From Dryocola sp051307055 (GTDB taxonomy: Bacteria > Pseudomonadota > Gammaproteobacteria > Enterobacterales > Enterobacteriaceae), in the NCBI RefSeq assembly GCF_051307055.1, contig NZ_CP149994.1, positions 3,286,001 to 3,350,000 on the forward strand: a stretch of DNA of 64,000 bases. The letters run 5' to 3'. Made by a program: the position numbers and the translations under genes. Below the pieces are notes generated by a model. That model worked only from the letters and a program-made list of their open reading frames with translations. It did not search any database and was not told where the DNA came from. Positions 25,202 through 33,523 of the stretch are shown here, piece after piece. Position 1 is the stretch's first letter; each line of letters opens with the position of its first letter.

Positions 25202-26288
25202 TTCATCAAATCCGTGGGATACCGGCAGCGTGGCTGCCGATACGACGACCAGTCAGGCAGCATCAAGTGCAGATGCGTGGGGCAGCCAGGCCACCACAAC
25301 GCCAGACGCGGGCGGCGGCGCCGACTGGCTAACTTCCGCTCCTGCGCCGCAGCCTGAACATTTTAATATTCTCGATCCGTTCCATAAAACGCTGATCCCG
25401 CTCGACAGCTGGGTAACGCACGGTATCGACTGGATAGTGACCCATTTCCGTCCGCTGTTCCAGGGCATTCGCGTGCCGGTGGATTACATCCTGAGCGGCT
25501 TCCAGCAGCTGTTGCTGGGGATGCCCGCGCCGGTAGCCATCATCGTGTTTGCGCTGATTGCCTGGCAGATGTCGAGCCTCGGCATGGGCATCGCGACGCT
25601 GGTTTCCCTGGTGGCGATTGGCGCAATCGGCGCCTGGTCGCAGGCGATGGTTACGCTGGCGCTGGTACTGACGGCGCTGCTCTTCTGTATGATAATCGGG
25701 CTGCCGCTCGGCATCTGGCTGGCAAGAAGCGAACGTGCCGCGAAGATTATCCGCCCGCTACTCGATGCGATGCAGACCACGCCAGCGTTCGTTTATCTGG
25801 TGCCGATTGTCATGCTGTTTGGTATCGGTAACGTGCCGGGCGTGGTGGTGACCATTATCTTCGCCCTGCCGCCTATCGTGCGTCTGACTATTCTCGGCAT
25901 TAAACAGGTGCCGGAAGATCTGGTCGAGGCCGCCCGTTCGTTCGGCGCCAGCCCGCGTCAGATGTTATTTAAAGTACAGTTACCGCTGGCCATGCCAACC
26001 ATTATGGCAGGTGTAAACCAGACGTTGATGCTCGCCCTCTCCATGGTCGTTATTGCGTCAATGATCGCCGTAGGTGGGCTTGGTCAGATGGTACTGCGAG
26101 GCATTGGCCGTCTTGATATGGGCCTTGCCACCGTCGGCGGCGTGGGGATTGTTATCCTCGCCATTATTCTCGACCGCCTGACACAGTCCATTGGCCGCGA
26201 TTCACGCAGCCGTGGCAACCGCCGCTGGTACACCACCGGCCCGCTGGGTCTGCTGACCCGTCCCTTCATTAAGGTGGACAAGCGCTAG
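25194..26288 (+). CDS. proW: Glycine betaine/proline ABC transporter permease
   Basis: ProW is the membrane channel of ProU. The 364-residue protein begins with a long hydrophilic N-terminal tail (about 95 residues, here rich in Ser, Ala, Thr and Asp, diverged from E. coli). It then has about seven transmembrane helices, with the EAA loop VEAARSFGASPRQMLFKVQL that contacts ProV. The start overlaps proV by 8 bp, implying coupled translation. Confidence 0.95.
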   Translation: MSDSSNPWDTGSVAADTTTSQAASSADAWGSQATTTPDAGGGADWLTSAPAPQPEHFNILDPFHKTLIPLDSWVTHGIDWIVTHFRPLFQGIRVPVDYILSGFQQLLLGMPAPVAIIVFALIAWQMSSLGMGIATLVSLVAIGAIGAWSQAMVTLALVLTALLFCMIIGLPLGIWLARSERAAKIIRPLLDAMQTTPAFVYLVPIVMLFGIGNVPGVVVTIIFALPPIVRLTILGIKQVPEDLVEAARSFGASPRQMLFKVQLPLAMPTIMAGVNQTLMLALSMVVIASMIAVGGLGQMVLRGIGRLDMGLATVGGVGIVILAIILDRLTQSIGRDSRSRGNRRWYTTGPLGLLTRPFIKVDKR

Positions 26289-26310
26289 CGCCATTCACCT
26301 TCTCAATACT

Positions 26311-26342
26311 CTCCGGCGGGTGGCCCAGCTACCCGTCCTACG
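26311..26342. repeat. REP-like element between proW and proX
   Basis: CGGCGGGTGGCCCAGCTACC followed by CGTCCTACG is an imperfect palindrome with the GGCGGG/CCTACG features of enterobacterial REP elements. In this position it may stabilise the proVW mRNA or set proX levels. Confidence 0.5.
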
Positions 26343-26359
26343 ACCCAAAAGGAATAACG

Positions 26360-27352
26360 ATGCGACACACAGCTATTTTAGCCACGGCCCTTGCCACACT
26401 CGTTACCACCAGCGCCTTCGCGGCCGATCTGCCGGGTAAAGGCATTACCGTTCAGCCGGCGCAAAGCACCATTTCAGAAGAGACATTTCAGACGTTAATA
26501 GTCAGCCGCGGCCTTGAAAAACTGGGCTATACGGTCGCCAAACCAAGCGAAGTTGATTACAACGTCGCCTATACCTCCATGGCCGCAGGCGACATCACCT
26601 TCGTAGCTACCAACTGGAAGCCGCTGCACGACGATATGTATAAAGCAGCAGGCGGCGACAAGAAGTTCTATCGTGAAGGCACTTACGTTCAGGGCGCAGC
26701 TCAGGGCTATCTCATCGATAAAAAAACCGCCGAGCAGTACAAAATCACCAACATCGAGCAATTAAAAGATCCAAAAATCGCCAGGCTGTTTGATACCAAC
26801 GGCGACGGCAAAGCGGACCTGACCGGTTGTACCCCAGGCTGGGGCTGCGAAGCGGTTATCAATCACCAGATTGACGCCTATGGTCTGAGCAAAACCGTGG
26901 TGCATAACCAGGGCAACTACTCCGCGATGATCGCCGATACCATTACCCGTCATAAAGAAGGTAAACCAATCCTGTACTATACCTGGACGCCGTACTGGGT
27001 AAGCGATGTGATGGTGCCGGGTAAAGATGTGGTGTGGCTGCAGGTGCCGTTCTCGTCCATGCCGGGCGAGCAGAAAGATATCGACACTAAGCTGCCAAAC
27101 GGCGCCAACTACGGCTTCCCGGTGAACACCATGCACATCGTGGCGAATAAAGCCTGGGCGCAGAAAAACCCGCAGGCCGCCAAACTGTTCAGCCTGATGA
27201 AGCTGCCGCTGGCGGATATCAACGCCGAGAACGCGATGATGCATAACGGTCACGCTTCCGAAGCCGACATTCAGGGTCACGTTGACGGCTGGATCAAAGC
27301 TCACCAGGCGCAGTTCGACGGCTGGGTAAAAGAAGCTCTGGCCGCGAAATAA
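26360..27352 (+). CDS. proX: Glycine betaine-binding periplasmic protein
   Basis: ProX captures glycine betaine in the periplasm for ProVW. The 330-residue precursor has a signal peptide ending TSAFA before ADLPGKGITVQPAQ. The Trp residues of the aromatic binding pocket are in place (VATNWKPLHDD, TWTPYWVS). The disulfide pair lies in GCTPGWGCEA. It has a strong RBS (AAAGGAATAAC) and ends the operon. Confidence 0.95.
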   Translation: MRHTAILATALATLVTTSAFAADLPGKGITVQPAQSTISEETFQTLIVSRGLEKLGYTVAKPSEVDYNVAYTSMAAGDITFVATNWKPLHDDMYKAAGGDKKFYREGTYVQGAAQGYLIDKKTAEQYKITNIEQLKDPKIARLFDTNGDGKADLTGCTPGWGCEAVINHQIDAYGLSKTVVHNQGNYSAMIADTITRHKEGKPILYYTWTPYWVSDVMVPGKDVVWLQVPFSSMPGEQKDIDTKLPNGANYGFPVNTMHIVANKAWAQKNPQAAKLFSLMKLPLADINAENAMMHNGHASEADIQGHVDGWIKAHQAQFDGWVKEALAAK

Positions 27353-27356
27353 CGTC

Positions 27357-27422
27357 CCGGCGGGTGGCGCCTTGTTTACCCGTCCTACGGTCTGCGTAGG
27401 GCGGGTAAGCGGAGCGTCATCC
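27357..27422. repeat. REP elements after proX
   Basis: Two facing REP-type palindromic units are visible: GGCGGGTGGCGCC (about 27359) and GTAGGGCGGGTAAGCGGAGC (from about 27396). They lie between the ends of proX and the next gene's promoter. Confidence 0.65.
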
Positions 27423-27522
27423 ACTATTTTCCCTTATCGACTCCCCCGCCGCACAATCCGACTCCTGCCCTGATATATTTTCGTTATTATTCCCGCATCC
27501 CCATCACTTGCAGAAGATAACA

Positions 27523-28707
27523 ATGAAAAATTCCGCACATGGACTGAGCTCCACGCTGATTGTTCTGATGTCTGTGGCGACCGGGCTTGCGGTTGCCAGT
27601 AACTACTACGCGCAGCCCCTGCTTGATACCATCGCGCACGCTTTCTCCCTTTCCATCAATCAGGCCGGCTTTATCGTTACCGCCGCGCAGCTCGGCTATG
27701 CGGCAGGATTGCTGCTGCTGGTCCCGCTTGGCGATATGTTTGAGCGCCGCGGGCTAATCGTCTTTATGACCTTGCTGGCCGCGGGCGGCATGCTGATCAC
27801 CGCCGCCAGCCAGACTTTGGGAATGATGATCCTCGGCACCGCATTAACCGGCCTGTTCTCCGTCGTGGCGCAGATTCTGGTGCCGCTGGCCGCACACCTT
27901 GCCGAGCCGGAAAAACGCGGGAAAGTCGTCGGCACCATTATGAGCGGCCTTTTGCTCGGAATTCTGCTGGCGCGTACCGTGGCTGGCCTGCTGGCAGACG
28001 TTGGCGGCTGGCGCACCGTTTACTGGGTTGCGAGCGTACTGATGGTGCTGATGGCGCTGGCTCTGTGGCGCGGCCTGCCCACGGTGAAACAGGAGAGCCA
28101 TCTCAATTATCCGCAGCTTCTTGGCTCCGTCTTCAGTCTCTTTATTAAAAACAGCCTGCTGCGCACCCGCGCTCTGCTGGGCTGCCTGACCTTTGCAAAC
28201 TTCAGCATTCTGTGGACCTCAATGGCGTTTTTACTGGCCTCGCCGCCGTTTAACTTCTCCGAAGGCGTTATCGGCCTGTTCGGGCTGGCTGGCGCTGCGG
28301 GGGCGTTAGGCGCGCGTCCTGCGGGCGGTTTCGTTGACAAGGGCAAGGCGCATCTCACCACGACGATTGGCCTGGCGCTGCTGCTGCTGTCGTGGATCGC
28401 CACGGCGCTGGGGCAGTTCTCGGTTATCGCGCTGATTATCGGCATTCTGCTGTTGGATCTCACGGTGCAGGGCGTTCATATCACCAACCAGGCCGTGATT
28501 TATCGCATGATGCCGGAAGCCCGTAATCGTCTGACCGCCGGTTATATGACCAGCTACTTTATTGGGGGGGCGGCGGGGTCGTTGATTTCAGCCAGCGCCT
28601 ATCAGCACGCCGGCTGGAACGGGGTCTGCATCGCGGGCGCCATTATGGCCCTACTAAATCTGGTGGTGTGGTGGCGAGGCTATCACCATCAGGCGGGCTG
28701 CCAATAA
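27523..28707 (+). CDS. ygaY: MFS transporter, intact counterpart of E. coli ygaY
   Basis: This protein has 394 residues and 12 hydrophobic segments of the drug:H+ antiporter type (DHA1), with motif A GDMFERRGLI and a central loop near residue 195. It sits between proX and ygaZ, exactly where E. coli K-12 has the ygaY pseudogene, so this is probably the undamaged version. I chose the ATG at 27523 (AGAAGATAA upstream) over the TTG at 27508. The substrate is unknown. Confidence 0.8.
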   Translation: MKNSAHGLSSTLIVLMSVATGLAVASNYYAQPLLDTIAHAFSLSINQAGFIVTAAQLGYAAGLLLLVPLGDMFERRGLIVFMTLLAAGGMLITAASQTLGMMILGTALTGLFSVVAQILVPLAAHLAEPEKRGKVVGTIMSGLLLGILLARTVAGLLADVGGWRTVYWVASVLMVLMALALWRGLPTVKQESHLNYPQLLGSVFSLFIKNSLLRTRALLGCLTFANFSILWTSMAFLLASPPFNFSEGVIGLFGLAGAAGALGARPAGGFVDKGKAHLTTTIGLALLLLSWIATALGQFSVIALIIGILLLDLTVQGVHITNQAVIYRMMPEARNRLTAGYMTSYFIGGAAGSLISASAYQHAGWNGVCIAGAIMALLNLVVWWRGYHHQAGCQ

Positions 28708-28747
28708 TCCTTTACAACCCTTGTGGGCATTTGGGGGTGTTAAGGCC

Positions 28748-28780
28748 AGGGACACTCTGTTAAGGTTGTCCCTGATTATT
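28748..28780 (+). terminator. Possible terminator after the MFS gene
   Basis: AGGGACA (28748-28754) pairs with TGTCCCT (28767-28773) across a 12-base loop, followed by GATTATTAATT. The T tract is poor, so this is only a candidate. Confidence 0.4.
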
Positions 28781-28822
28781 AATTCGAGTGACATTAACGC
28801 TGGTTATTTATAAACAATCAAT

Positions 28823-29560
28823 ATGGACAGTCCCGCAACAATTTCCACTGATAATCAACCCGCTGAAGCAACCTGGCTTGAGGGACTGAAAGACAGTTTA
28901 CCTATCGTCATCAGCTATATCCCCGTCGCCTTCGCTTTCGGCCTCAACGCCACTAAGCTTGGATTCACTCCGCTCGAAAGCCTGTTTTTCTCCTGCGTTA
29001 TTTACGCCGGCGCCAGCCAGTTCGTGATAACCGCGCTGCTCGCGGCGGGAAGCTCCCTTTGGGTGGCCGCGCTTACCGTCATGGCAATGGATGTGCGCCA
29101 TGTGCTGTACGGCCCCTCCCTGCGCAGCCGCATCGCAAAAACGCTCAGTAAACCGAAAACCGCCGTCTGGGCCTTTGGCCTGACGGACGAAGTGTTCGCC
29201 GCCGCCACCGCGAAGCTGGTAAGGGATAACCGCCGCTGGAGCGAAAACTGGATGATCGGCATCGCCTTCTGCTCCTGGTCTTCCTGGGTGCTTGGTACGG
29301 CGCTGGGGTCGTGGTCCGGCAACGGTTTGCTTGACCACCTGCCGGCGGTGGAAGCCGCGCTGGGCTTTATGCTGCCCGCGCTGTTTCTTAGCTTCCTGCT
29401 CGCTTCATTCCAGCGCAAGCAATCCTGGACCGTAACCGCGGCGCTTGCGGGCGCGCTGCTGGGCGTCACGCTGGTGTCGATTCCGGCAGCCATTTTAGCG
29501 GGCATTGTCTGCGGCTGTCTGGCAGCCCTGGTACAATCGCGCTGTCATAAGGAGGTGTGA
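28823..29560 (+). CDS. ygaZ: L-valine exporter large subunit (AzlC family)
   Basis: YgaZ with YgaH exports L-valine and other branched-chain amino acids. The 245-residue protein shows the AzlC pattern: about seven hydrophobic segments, PVAFAFGLNATKLGF near the start and VYAGASQF-like (IYAGASQFVITALL) in the first third. It overlaps ygaH by one base in a TGATG junction, so the two are translated together. Confidence 0.93.
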   Translation: MDSPATISTDNQPAEATWLEGLKDSLPIVISYIPVAFAFGLNATKLGFTPLESLFFSCVIYAGASQFVITALLAAGSSLWVAALTVMAMDVRHVLYGPSLRSRIAKTLSKPKTAVWAFGLTDEVFAAATAKLVRDNRRWSENWMIGIAFCSWSSWVLGTALGSWSGNGLLDHLPAVEAALGFMLPALFLSFLLASFQRKQSWTVTAALAGALLGVTLVSIPAAILAGIVCGCLAALVQSRCHKEV

Positions 29561-29895
29561 TGAGTACGCAAGTGCTGCTGCTCGGCCTGTTGGTCGGTTT
29601 AGCTAACTATTTATTCCGCTATTTACCGCTACGCTTGCGGGCGAACGCCCCTCGACCGGCAAAACGCGGTGCGACGGGCGTGCTGCTCGATAGCATCGGC
29701 ATCGCCTCCATTTGCGCGCTGCTGGTGGTGTCGAGCGCGCCGGAAATCATGCACGACGGCAGGCGTGCGCTGCCAACGCTTGTCGGCTTTGCCATCCTTG
29801 GCATGAGCTTTTATAAAACCCGCAGCATTATCATTCCTACGCTGCTCAGCGCTCTGGGTTATGGATTAGCCTGGAAACTCATGATGGTGATATAA
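29560..29895 (+). CDS. ygaH: L-valine exporter small subunit (AzlD family)
   Basis: YgaH is the small partner of YgaZ. Starting at the ATG at 29560 (the stop of ygaZ is 29558-29560, GGAGG upstream) it has 111 residues, the E. coli length. It has four transmembrane helices and the conserved NYLFRYLPLRLR start and FYKTRSIIIPTLLSALGYG end. A GTG three bases earlier is a less likely start. Confidence 0.92.
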   Translation: MSTQVLLLGLLVGLANYLFRYLPLRLRANAPRPAKRGATGVLLDSIGIASICALLVVSSAPEIMHDGRRALPTLVGFAILGMSFYKTRSIIIPTLLSALGYGLAWKLMMVI

Positions 29896-29927
29896 GCCAG
29901 ACGAATTAAAAACGCTTAAATAATACA

Positions 29928-29956
29928 TTTACTTTATTTGTCACTATCGTTACTAT
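29928..29956 (+). promoter_or_regulatory. Promoter of emrR (emrRAB)
   Basis: TTTACT (29928-29933) and TACTAT (29951-29956) are 17 bp apart, with ATG 31 bp further on. EmrR represses this operon in E. coli by binding near the -10, and the ATCGTTACTATATCGGC around it is a partial dyad that could be the operator. Confidence 0.6.
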
Positions 29957-29986
29957 ATCGGCTGCAACTAATGAGGTTATGCCAAA

Positions 29987-30517
29987 ATGGATAGTTCGTT
30001 TACGCCCATTGAACAAATGCTAAAATTTCGCGCCAAGCGCCATCAGGATTTTCCCTATCAGGAGATCCTGCTGACCCGTCTGTGCATGCATATGCAGGGT
30101 AAGCTGCTGGAAAATCGCAATAAAATGCTGAAAGCTCAGGGGATTAACGAGACGTTATTTATGGCGTTAATTACTCTTGAATCCCAGGAAGACCACAGCA
30201 TTCAGCCGTCCGAGCTGAGCTGCGCGCTGGGTTCGTCGCGTACCAACGCGACCCGCATCGCCGATGAACTGGAAAAACGCGGCTGGATTGAACGCCGCGA
30301 AAGCGACAACGACCGTCGCTGCCTGCACCTGCAGCTGACCGATAAAGGTCACGAATTCCTGCGTCAGGTTCTGCCGCCACAGCATAACTGCCTGCACGAG
30401 CTGTGGTCCTCTCTGAGCGGCGCTGAAAAAGAGCAGCTGGAAGCCATTACCCGCAAACTGCTCACCCGTCTTGATAAAATGGACGAAGAGCAGTCGGTAC
30501 CTGAAGCCGTGCGTTAA
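29987..30517 (+). CDS. emrR: MarR-type repressor of the emrAB efflux pump
   Basis: EmrR (MprA) represses emrRAB and releases DNA when it binds drugs or uncouplers. The 176-residue protein carries the MarR winged helix (LSCALGSSRTNATRIADELE recognition region and the RRCLHLQLTDKG wing) at residues about 55-125. It is collinear with E. coli EmrR (176 residues). A perfect 15-bp hairpin follows it before emrA. Confidence 0.94.
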   Translation: MDSSFTPIEQMLKFRAKRHQDFPYQEILLTRLCMHMQGKLLENRNKMLKAQGINETLFMALITLESQEDHSIQPSELSCALGSSRTNATRIADELEKRGWIERRESDNDRRCLHLQLTDKGHEFLRQVLPPQHNCLHELWSSLSGAEKEQLEAITRKLLTRLDKMDEEQSVPEAVR

Positions 30518-30562
30518 ATGCCGCCGTCACGCCGAATCACGTGTCCCAATAAAAGATAACAA

Positions 30563-30598
30563 CTTAGAGGCCAGCAACTCACCTTGCTGGCCTCTAAG
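30563..30598 (+). promoter_or_regulatory. Perfect 15-bp hairpin between emrR and emrA
   Basis: CTTAGAGGCCAGCAA (30563-30577) and TTGCTGGCCTCTAAG (30584-30598) pair perfectly around a 6-base loop. No T run follows, so it is not a standard intrinsic terminator; it may protect the emrR message or attenuate read-through into emrAB. Confidence 0.7.
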
Positions 30599-30654
30599 AT
30601 CTAACAGGTCGGTCCTTTAGCCGATCGCAATAATAAAAAAGTGTGGAGATAAGC

Positions 30655-31827
30655 ATGAGCGCACATGCGGAGACTCAAGACCCGCAGCAACCGGTAAACA
30701 AGAAAGGCAAACGTAAAGGCGCCCTTCTGCTGTTGACCCTGCTGTTTGTCATTATTGCCGTGGCGTACGGGATCTATTGGTTTTTGGTATTACGTCACTA
30801 CGAAAATACGGACGATGCGTATGTGGCGGGGAATCAGGTGCAGATTATGTCCCAGGTTTCCGGCAGCGTAACTAAGGTCTGGGTCGATAATACCGACTTC
30901 GTCAAAGAGGGCGACGTGCTGGTAACGCTCGACCAGGCCGATGCCGAACAGGCGTTTGATAAAGCACAGACCGTGCTGGCATCAAGCGTGCGTCAGACGC
31001 GCCAGCAGATGATCAACAGCAAGCAGTATCAGGCCACTATCGAACTGAAAAAGACCGCGCTGGCACAGGCGCAAAGCGACCTGAACCGCCGCGTGCCTTT
31101 AGGCAGCGCGAACCTGATTGGCCGTGAAGAGCTGCAGCACGCACGAGATGCCGTTGCATCCGCGCAGGCCGACCTTGACGTTGCCGTTCAGCAGTACAAC
31201 GCCAATCAGGCGATGATTCTGGGCAGCAAGCTTGAAGACCAGCCGAATGTGAAACAGGCCGCCGCCGATTTACGTAACGCCTGGATGGCGCTGCAACGGA
31301 CTAAAATCGTCAGCCCGATGACCGGCTATGTTTCTCGCCGCGCCGTCCAGGTTGGCGCGCAAATCAGCCCAACCACGCCGCTGATGGCTATCGTGCCGGC
31401 CAGTGGATTGTGGGTGGATGCAAACTTCAAAGAGACGCAGCTTGCGCATATGCGTATTGGCCAGCCGGCCACCGTGGTCAGTGATATTTATGGCGACCAG
31501 GTGGAGTACACCGGCAAAGTGGTCGGTCTGGATATGGGGACCGGCAGCGCCTTCTCCCTGCTGCCTGCCCAGAACGCCACCGGCAACTGGATCAAAGTGG
31601 TTCAGCGCCTGCCGGTACGTGTCGAGCTGGACGCAAAACAGCTTGAGCAGCATCCGCTGCGCATCGGCCTGTCCACTTTAGTCACCGTCGATACCTCAAA
31701 TCGCGACGGCAGCGTGCTGGCAAGCCAGGCCCGTACTTCTCCGGCCTATGAAAGCAACGCGCGTGAGCTGAAGCTGGAACCGGTTAACGAGCTGATTAAT
31801 CAGATTATCCAGGCAAATGCGGGTTAA
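30655..31827 (+). CDS. emrA: EmrA periplasmic adaptor of multidrug efflux
   Basis: EmrA links the inner-membrane EmrB to TolC to expel hydrophobic drugs and uncouplers. The ATG at 30655 (GGAGAT upstream) gives 390 residues, as in E. coli; the frame from 30643 begins in the RBS. It has a short cytoplasmic tail, one transmembrane helix (about 25-45), then the HlyD-type barrel-sandwich, a coiled-coil hairpin (about 95-205) and a beta-barrel. It lies 15 bp before emrB. Confidence 0.95.
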   Translation: MSAHAETQDPQQPVNKKGKRKGALLLLTLLFVIIAVAYGIYWFLVLRHYENTDDAYVAGNQVQIMSQVSGSVTKVWVDNTDFVKEGDVLVTLDQADAEQAFDKAQTVLASSVRQTRQQMINSKQYQATIELKKTALAQAQSDLNRRVPLGSANLIGREELQHARDAVASAQADLDVAVQQYNANQAMILGSKLEDQPNVKQAAADLRNAWMALQRTKIVSPMTGYVSRRAVQVGAQISPTTPLMAIVPASGLWVDANFKETQLAHMRIGQPATVVSDIYGDQVEYTGKVVGLDMGTGSAFSLLPAQNATGNWIKVVQRLPVRVELDAKQLEQHPLRIGLSTLVTVDTSNRDGSVLASQARTSPAYESNARELKLEPVNELINQIIQANAG

Positions 31828-31842
31828 TAAAGCGGAGGTTGT

Positions 31843-33381
31843 ATGGCACAGCAAAAACCGCTAGAAGGTGCCCAGCTGGTCATCATGACCATCGCGTTAT
31901 CGATGGCGACCTTTATGCAGGTGCTGGACTCCACCATCGCTAACGTGGCGATCCCGACGATTGCCGGTAACCTTGGCTCATCCATGAGCCAGGGGACGTG
32001 GGTGATCACCTCGTTTGGCGTGGCAAACGCCATCTCGATCCCTCTGACCGGCTGGCTCGCCAAACGCATCGGCGAAGTCAAACTGTTCATGTGGTCGACG
32101 ATACTGTTTGTTATCGCCTCCTGGGCGTGCGGGGTGTCCAACAGCCTGGAAATGCTGATCTTCTTCCGCGTCATCCAGGGGGTGGTCGCCGGGCCGCTAA
32201 TCCCGCTGTCGCAGAGCCTGCTGCTCAATAACTATCCGCCGGCAAAGCGAAGCATCGCGCTGGCCTTATGGTCGATGACGGTGATCGTTGCGCCTATCTG
32301 CGGGCCAATTCTCGGCGGCTATATCAGCGATAACTATCACTGGGGCTGGATCTTCTTTATCAACGTGCCGATTGGCGCCGCGGTAGTGCTGATGACCCTG
32401 CAAACGCTGCGTGGCCGCGAAACCAGGACGGAACAGCGCCGCATTGACGCCATCGGTCTTGCGCTGCTGGTGGTCGGTATCGGTAGCCTGCAGATCATGC
32501 TCGACCGGGGTAAAGAGCTGGACTGGTTTAACTCGACGGAAATCGTGGTGCTGACCGCGGTAGCGGTGGTAACGATAAGCTTCCTGATTGTCTGGGAGCT
32601 GACCGACGATAGCCCGATAGTCGACCTGTCGCTGTTTAAGTCGCGAAACTTTACCATCGGCTGCCTGTGCATCAGCCTTGCCTATATGCTCTACTTCGGC
32701 GCGATTGTATTGCTGCCGCAGCTTTTGCAGGAGGTATACGGCTATACGGCGACCTGGGCGGGTCTGGCATCGGCGCCGGTTGGGCTGATTCCGGTGCTGC
32801 TGTCGCCGATAATCGGCCGCTTCGCGCATAAGCTTGATATGCGGCGGCTGGTCACGTTCAGCTTTATTATGTACGCGGTCTGCTTCTACTGGCGAGCCTG
32901 GACCTTCGAACCAGGAATGGATTTTGGCGCCTCGGCCTGGCCGCAGTTTATTCAGGGCTTCGCCGTGGCCTGCTTCTTTATGCCGCTGACGACCATTACC
33001 CTCTCCGGCCTGCCTCCGGAACGTATGGCCGCGGCATCGAGCCTGTCGAACTTTACCCGTACGCTTGCCGGTTCCATTGGCACATCGATTACGACAACGC
33101 TGTGGACCAACCGCGAAGCGCTGCACCATGCGCAGTTAACGGAATCGGTCACGCCGTATAATCCGAATGCGGTGGAAGCCTATAACCAGCTGCAGGGCTT
33201 AGGGATGACGCAGCAGCAGGCTTCCGGCTATATCGCGCAGCAGATAACCAACCAGGGGCTGATTATCTCGGCCAACGAGATATTCTGGATATCAGCAGGC
33301 ATTTTCCTTCTGCTGTTAGGCCTGATTTGGTTCGCCAAACCGCCGTTTGGCGCGGGCGGCGGCGGAAGCGGCGCGCACTAG
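31843..33381 (+). CDS. emrB: EmrB multidrug efflux MFS transporter (DHA2, 14 TMS)
   Basis: EmrB is the proton-driven inner-membrane pump of the EmrAB-TolC system (CCCP, nalidixic acid and others in E. coli). The 512-residue protein matches E. coli EmrB in length. Motif C appears as APICGPILGGYISDNY, and the acidic residue early in TM1 (MQVLDSTIANVA) is present. A terminator follows at 33394. Confidence 0.95.
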   Translation: MAQQKPLEGAQLVIMTIALSMATFMQVLDSTIANVAIPTIAGNLGSSMSQGTWVITSFGVANAISIPLTGWLAKRIGEVKLFMWSTILFVIASWACGVSNSLEMLIFFRVIQGVVAGPLIPLSQSLLLNNYPPAKRSIALALWSMTVIVAPICGPILGGYISDNYHWGWIFFINVPIGAAVVLMTLQTLRGRETRTEQRRIDAIGLALLVVGIGSLQIMLDRGKELDWFNSTEIVVLTAVAVVTISFLIVWELTDDSPIVDLSLFKSRNFTIGCLCISLAYMLYFGAIVLLPQLLQEVYGYTATWAGLASAPVGLIPVLLSPIIGRFAHKLDMRRLVTFSFIMYAVCFYWRAWTFEPGMDFGASAWPQFIQGFAVACFFMPLTTITLSGLPPERMAAASSLSNFTRTLAGSIGTSITTTLWTNREALHHAQLTESVTPYNPNAVEAYNQLQGLGMTQQQASGYIAQQITNQGLIISANEIFWISAGIFLLLLGLIWFAKPPFGAGGGGSGAH

Positions 33382-33393
33382 CGTAGAAGGTTA

Positions 33394-33418
33394 AAGGGGC
33401 CAGGCGGCTCCTTTTTTT
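33394..33418 (+). terminator. Terminator after emrB
   Basis: AAGGGGCC (33394-33401) pairs with GGCTCCTT (33406-33413), with one G-U pair and a 4-base loop, and is followed by seven T. Confidence 0.85.
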
Positions 33419-33523
33419 ATTGGTCATCTGGCGGATTCGCAGCACAAGTTGTCAGTTTTGCATCGGTAATCTCCGCCCTGAGTTGGCAGGATAAAGGCTG
33501 ACCCACGGCCCAGGAGAACCGCC

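Noticed and set aside
32266..33129. Minus-strand frame opposite emrB
   Set aside because: Shadow of a conserved membrane protein gene; basic, low-complexity composition.
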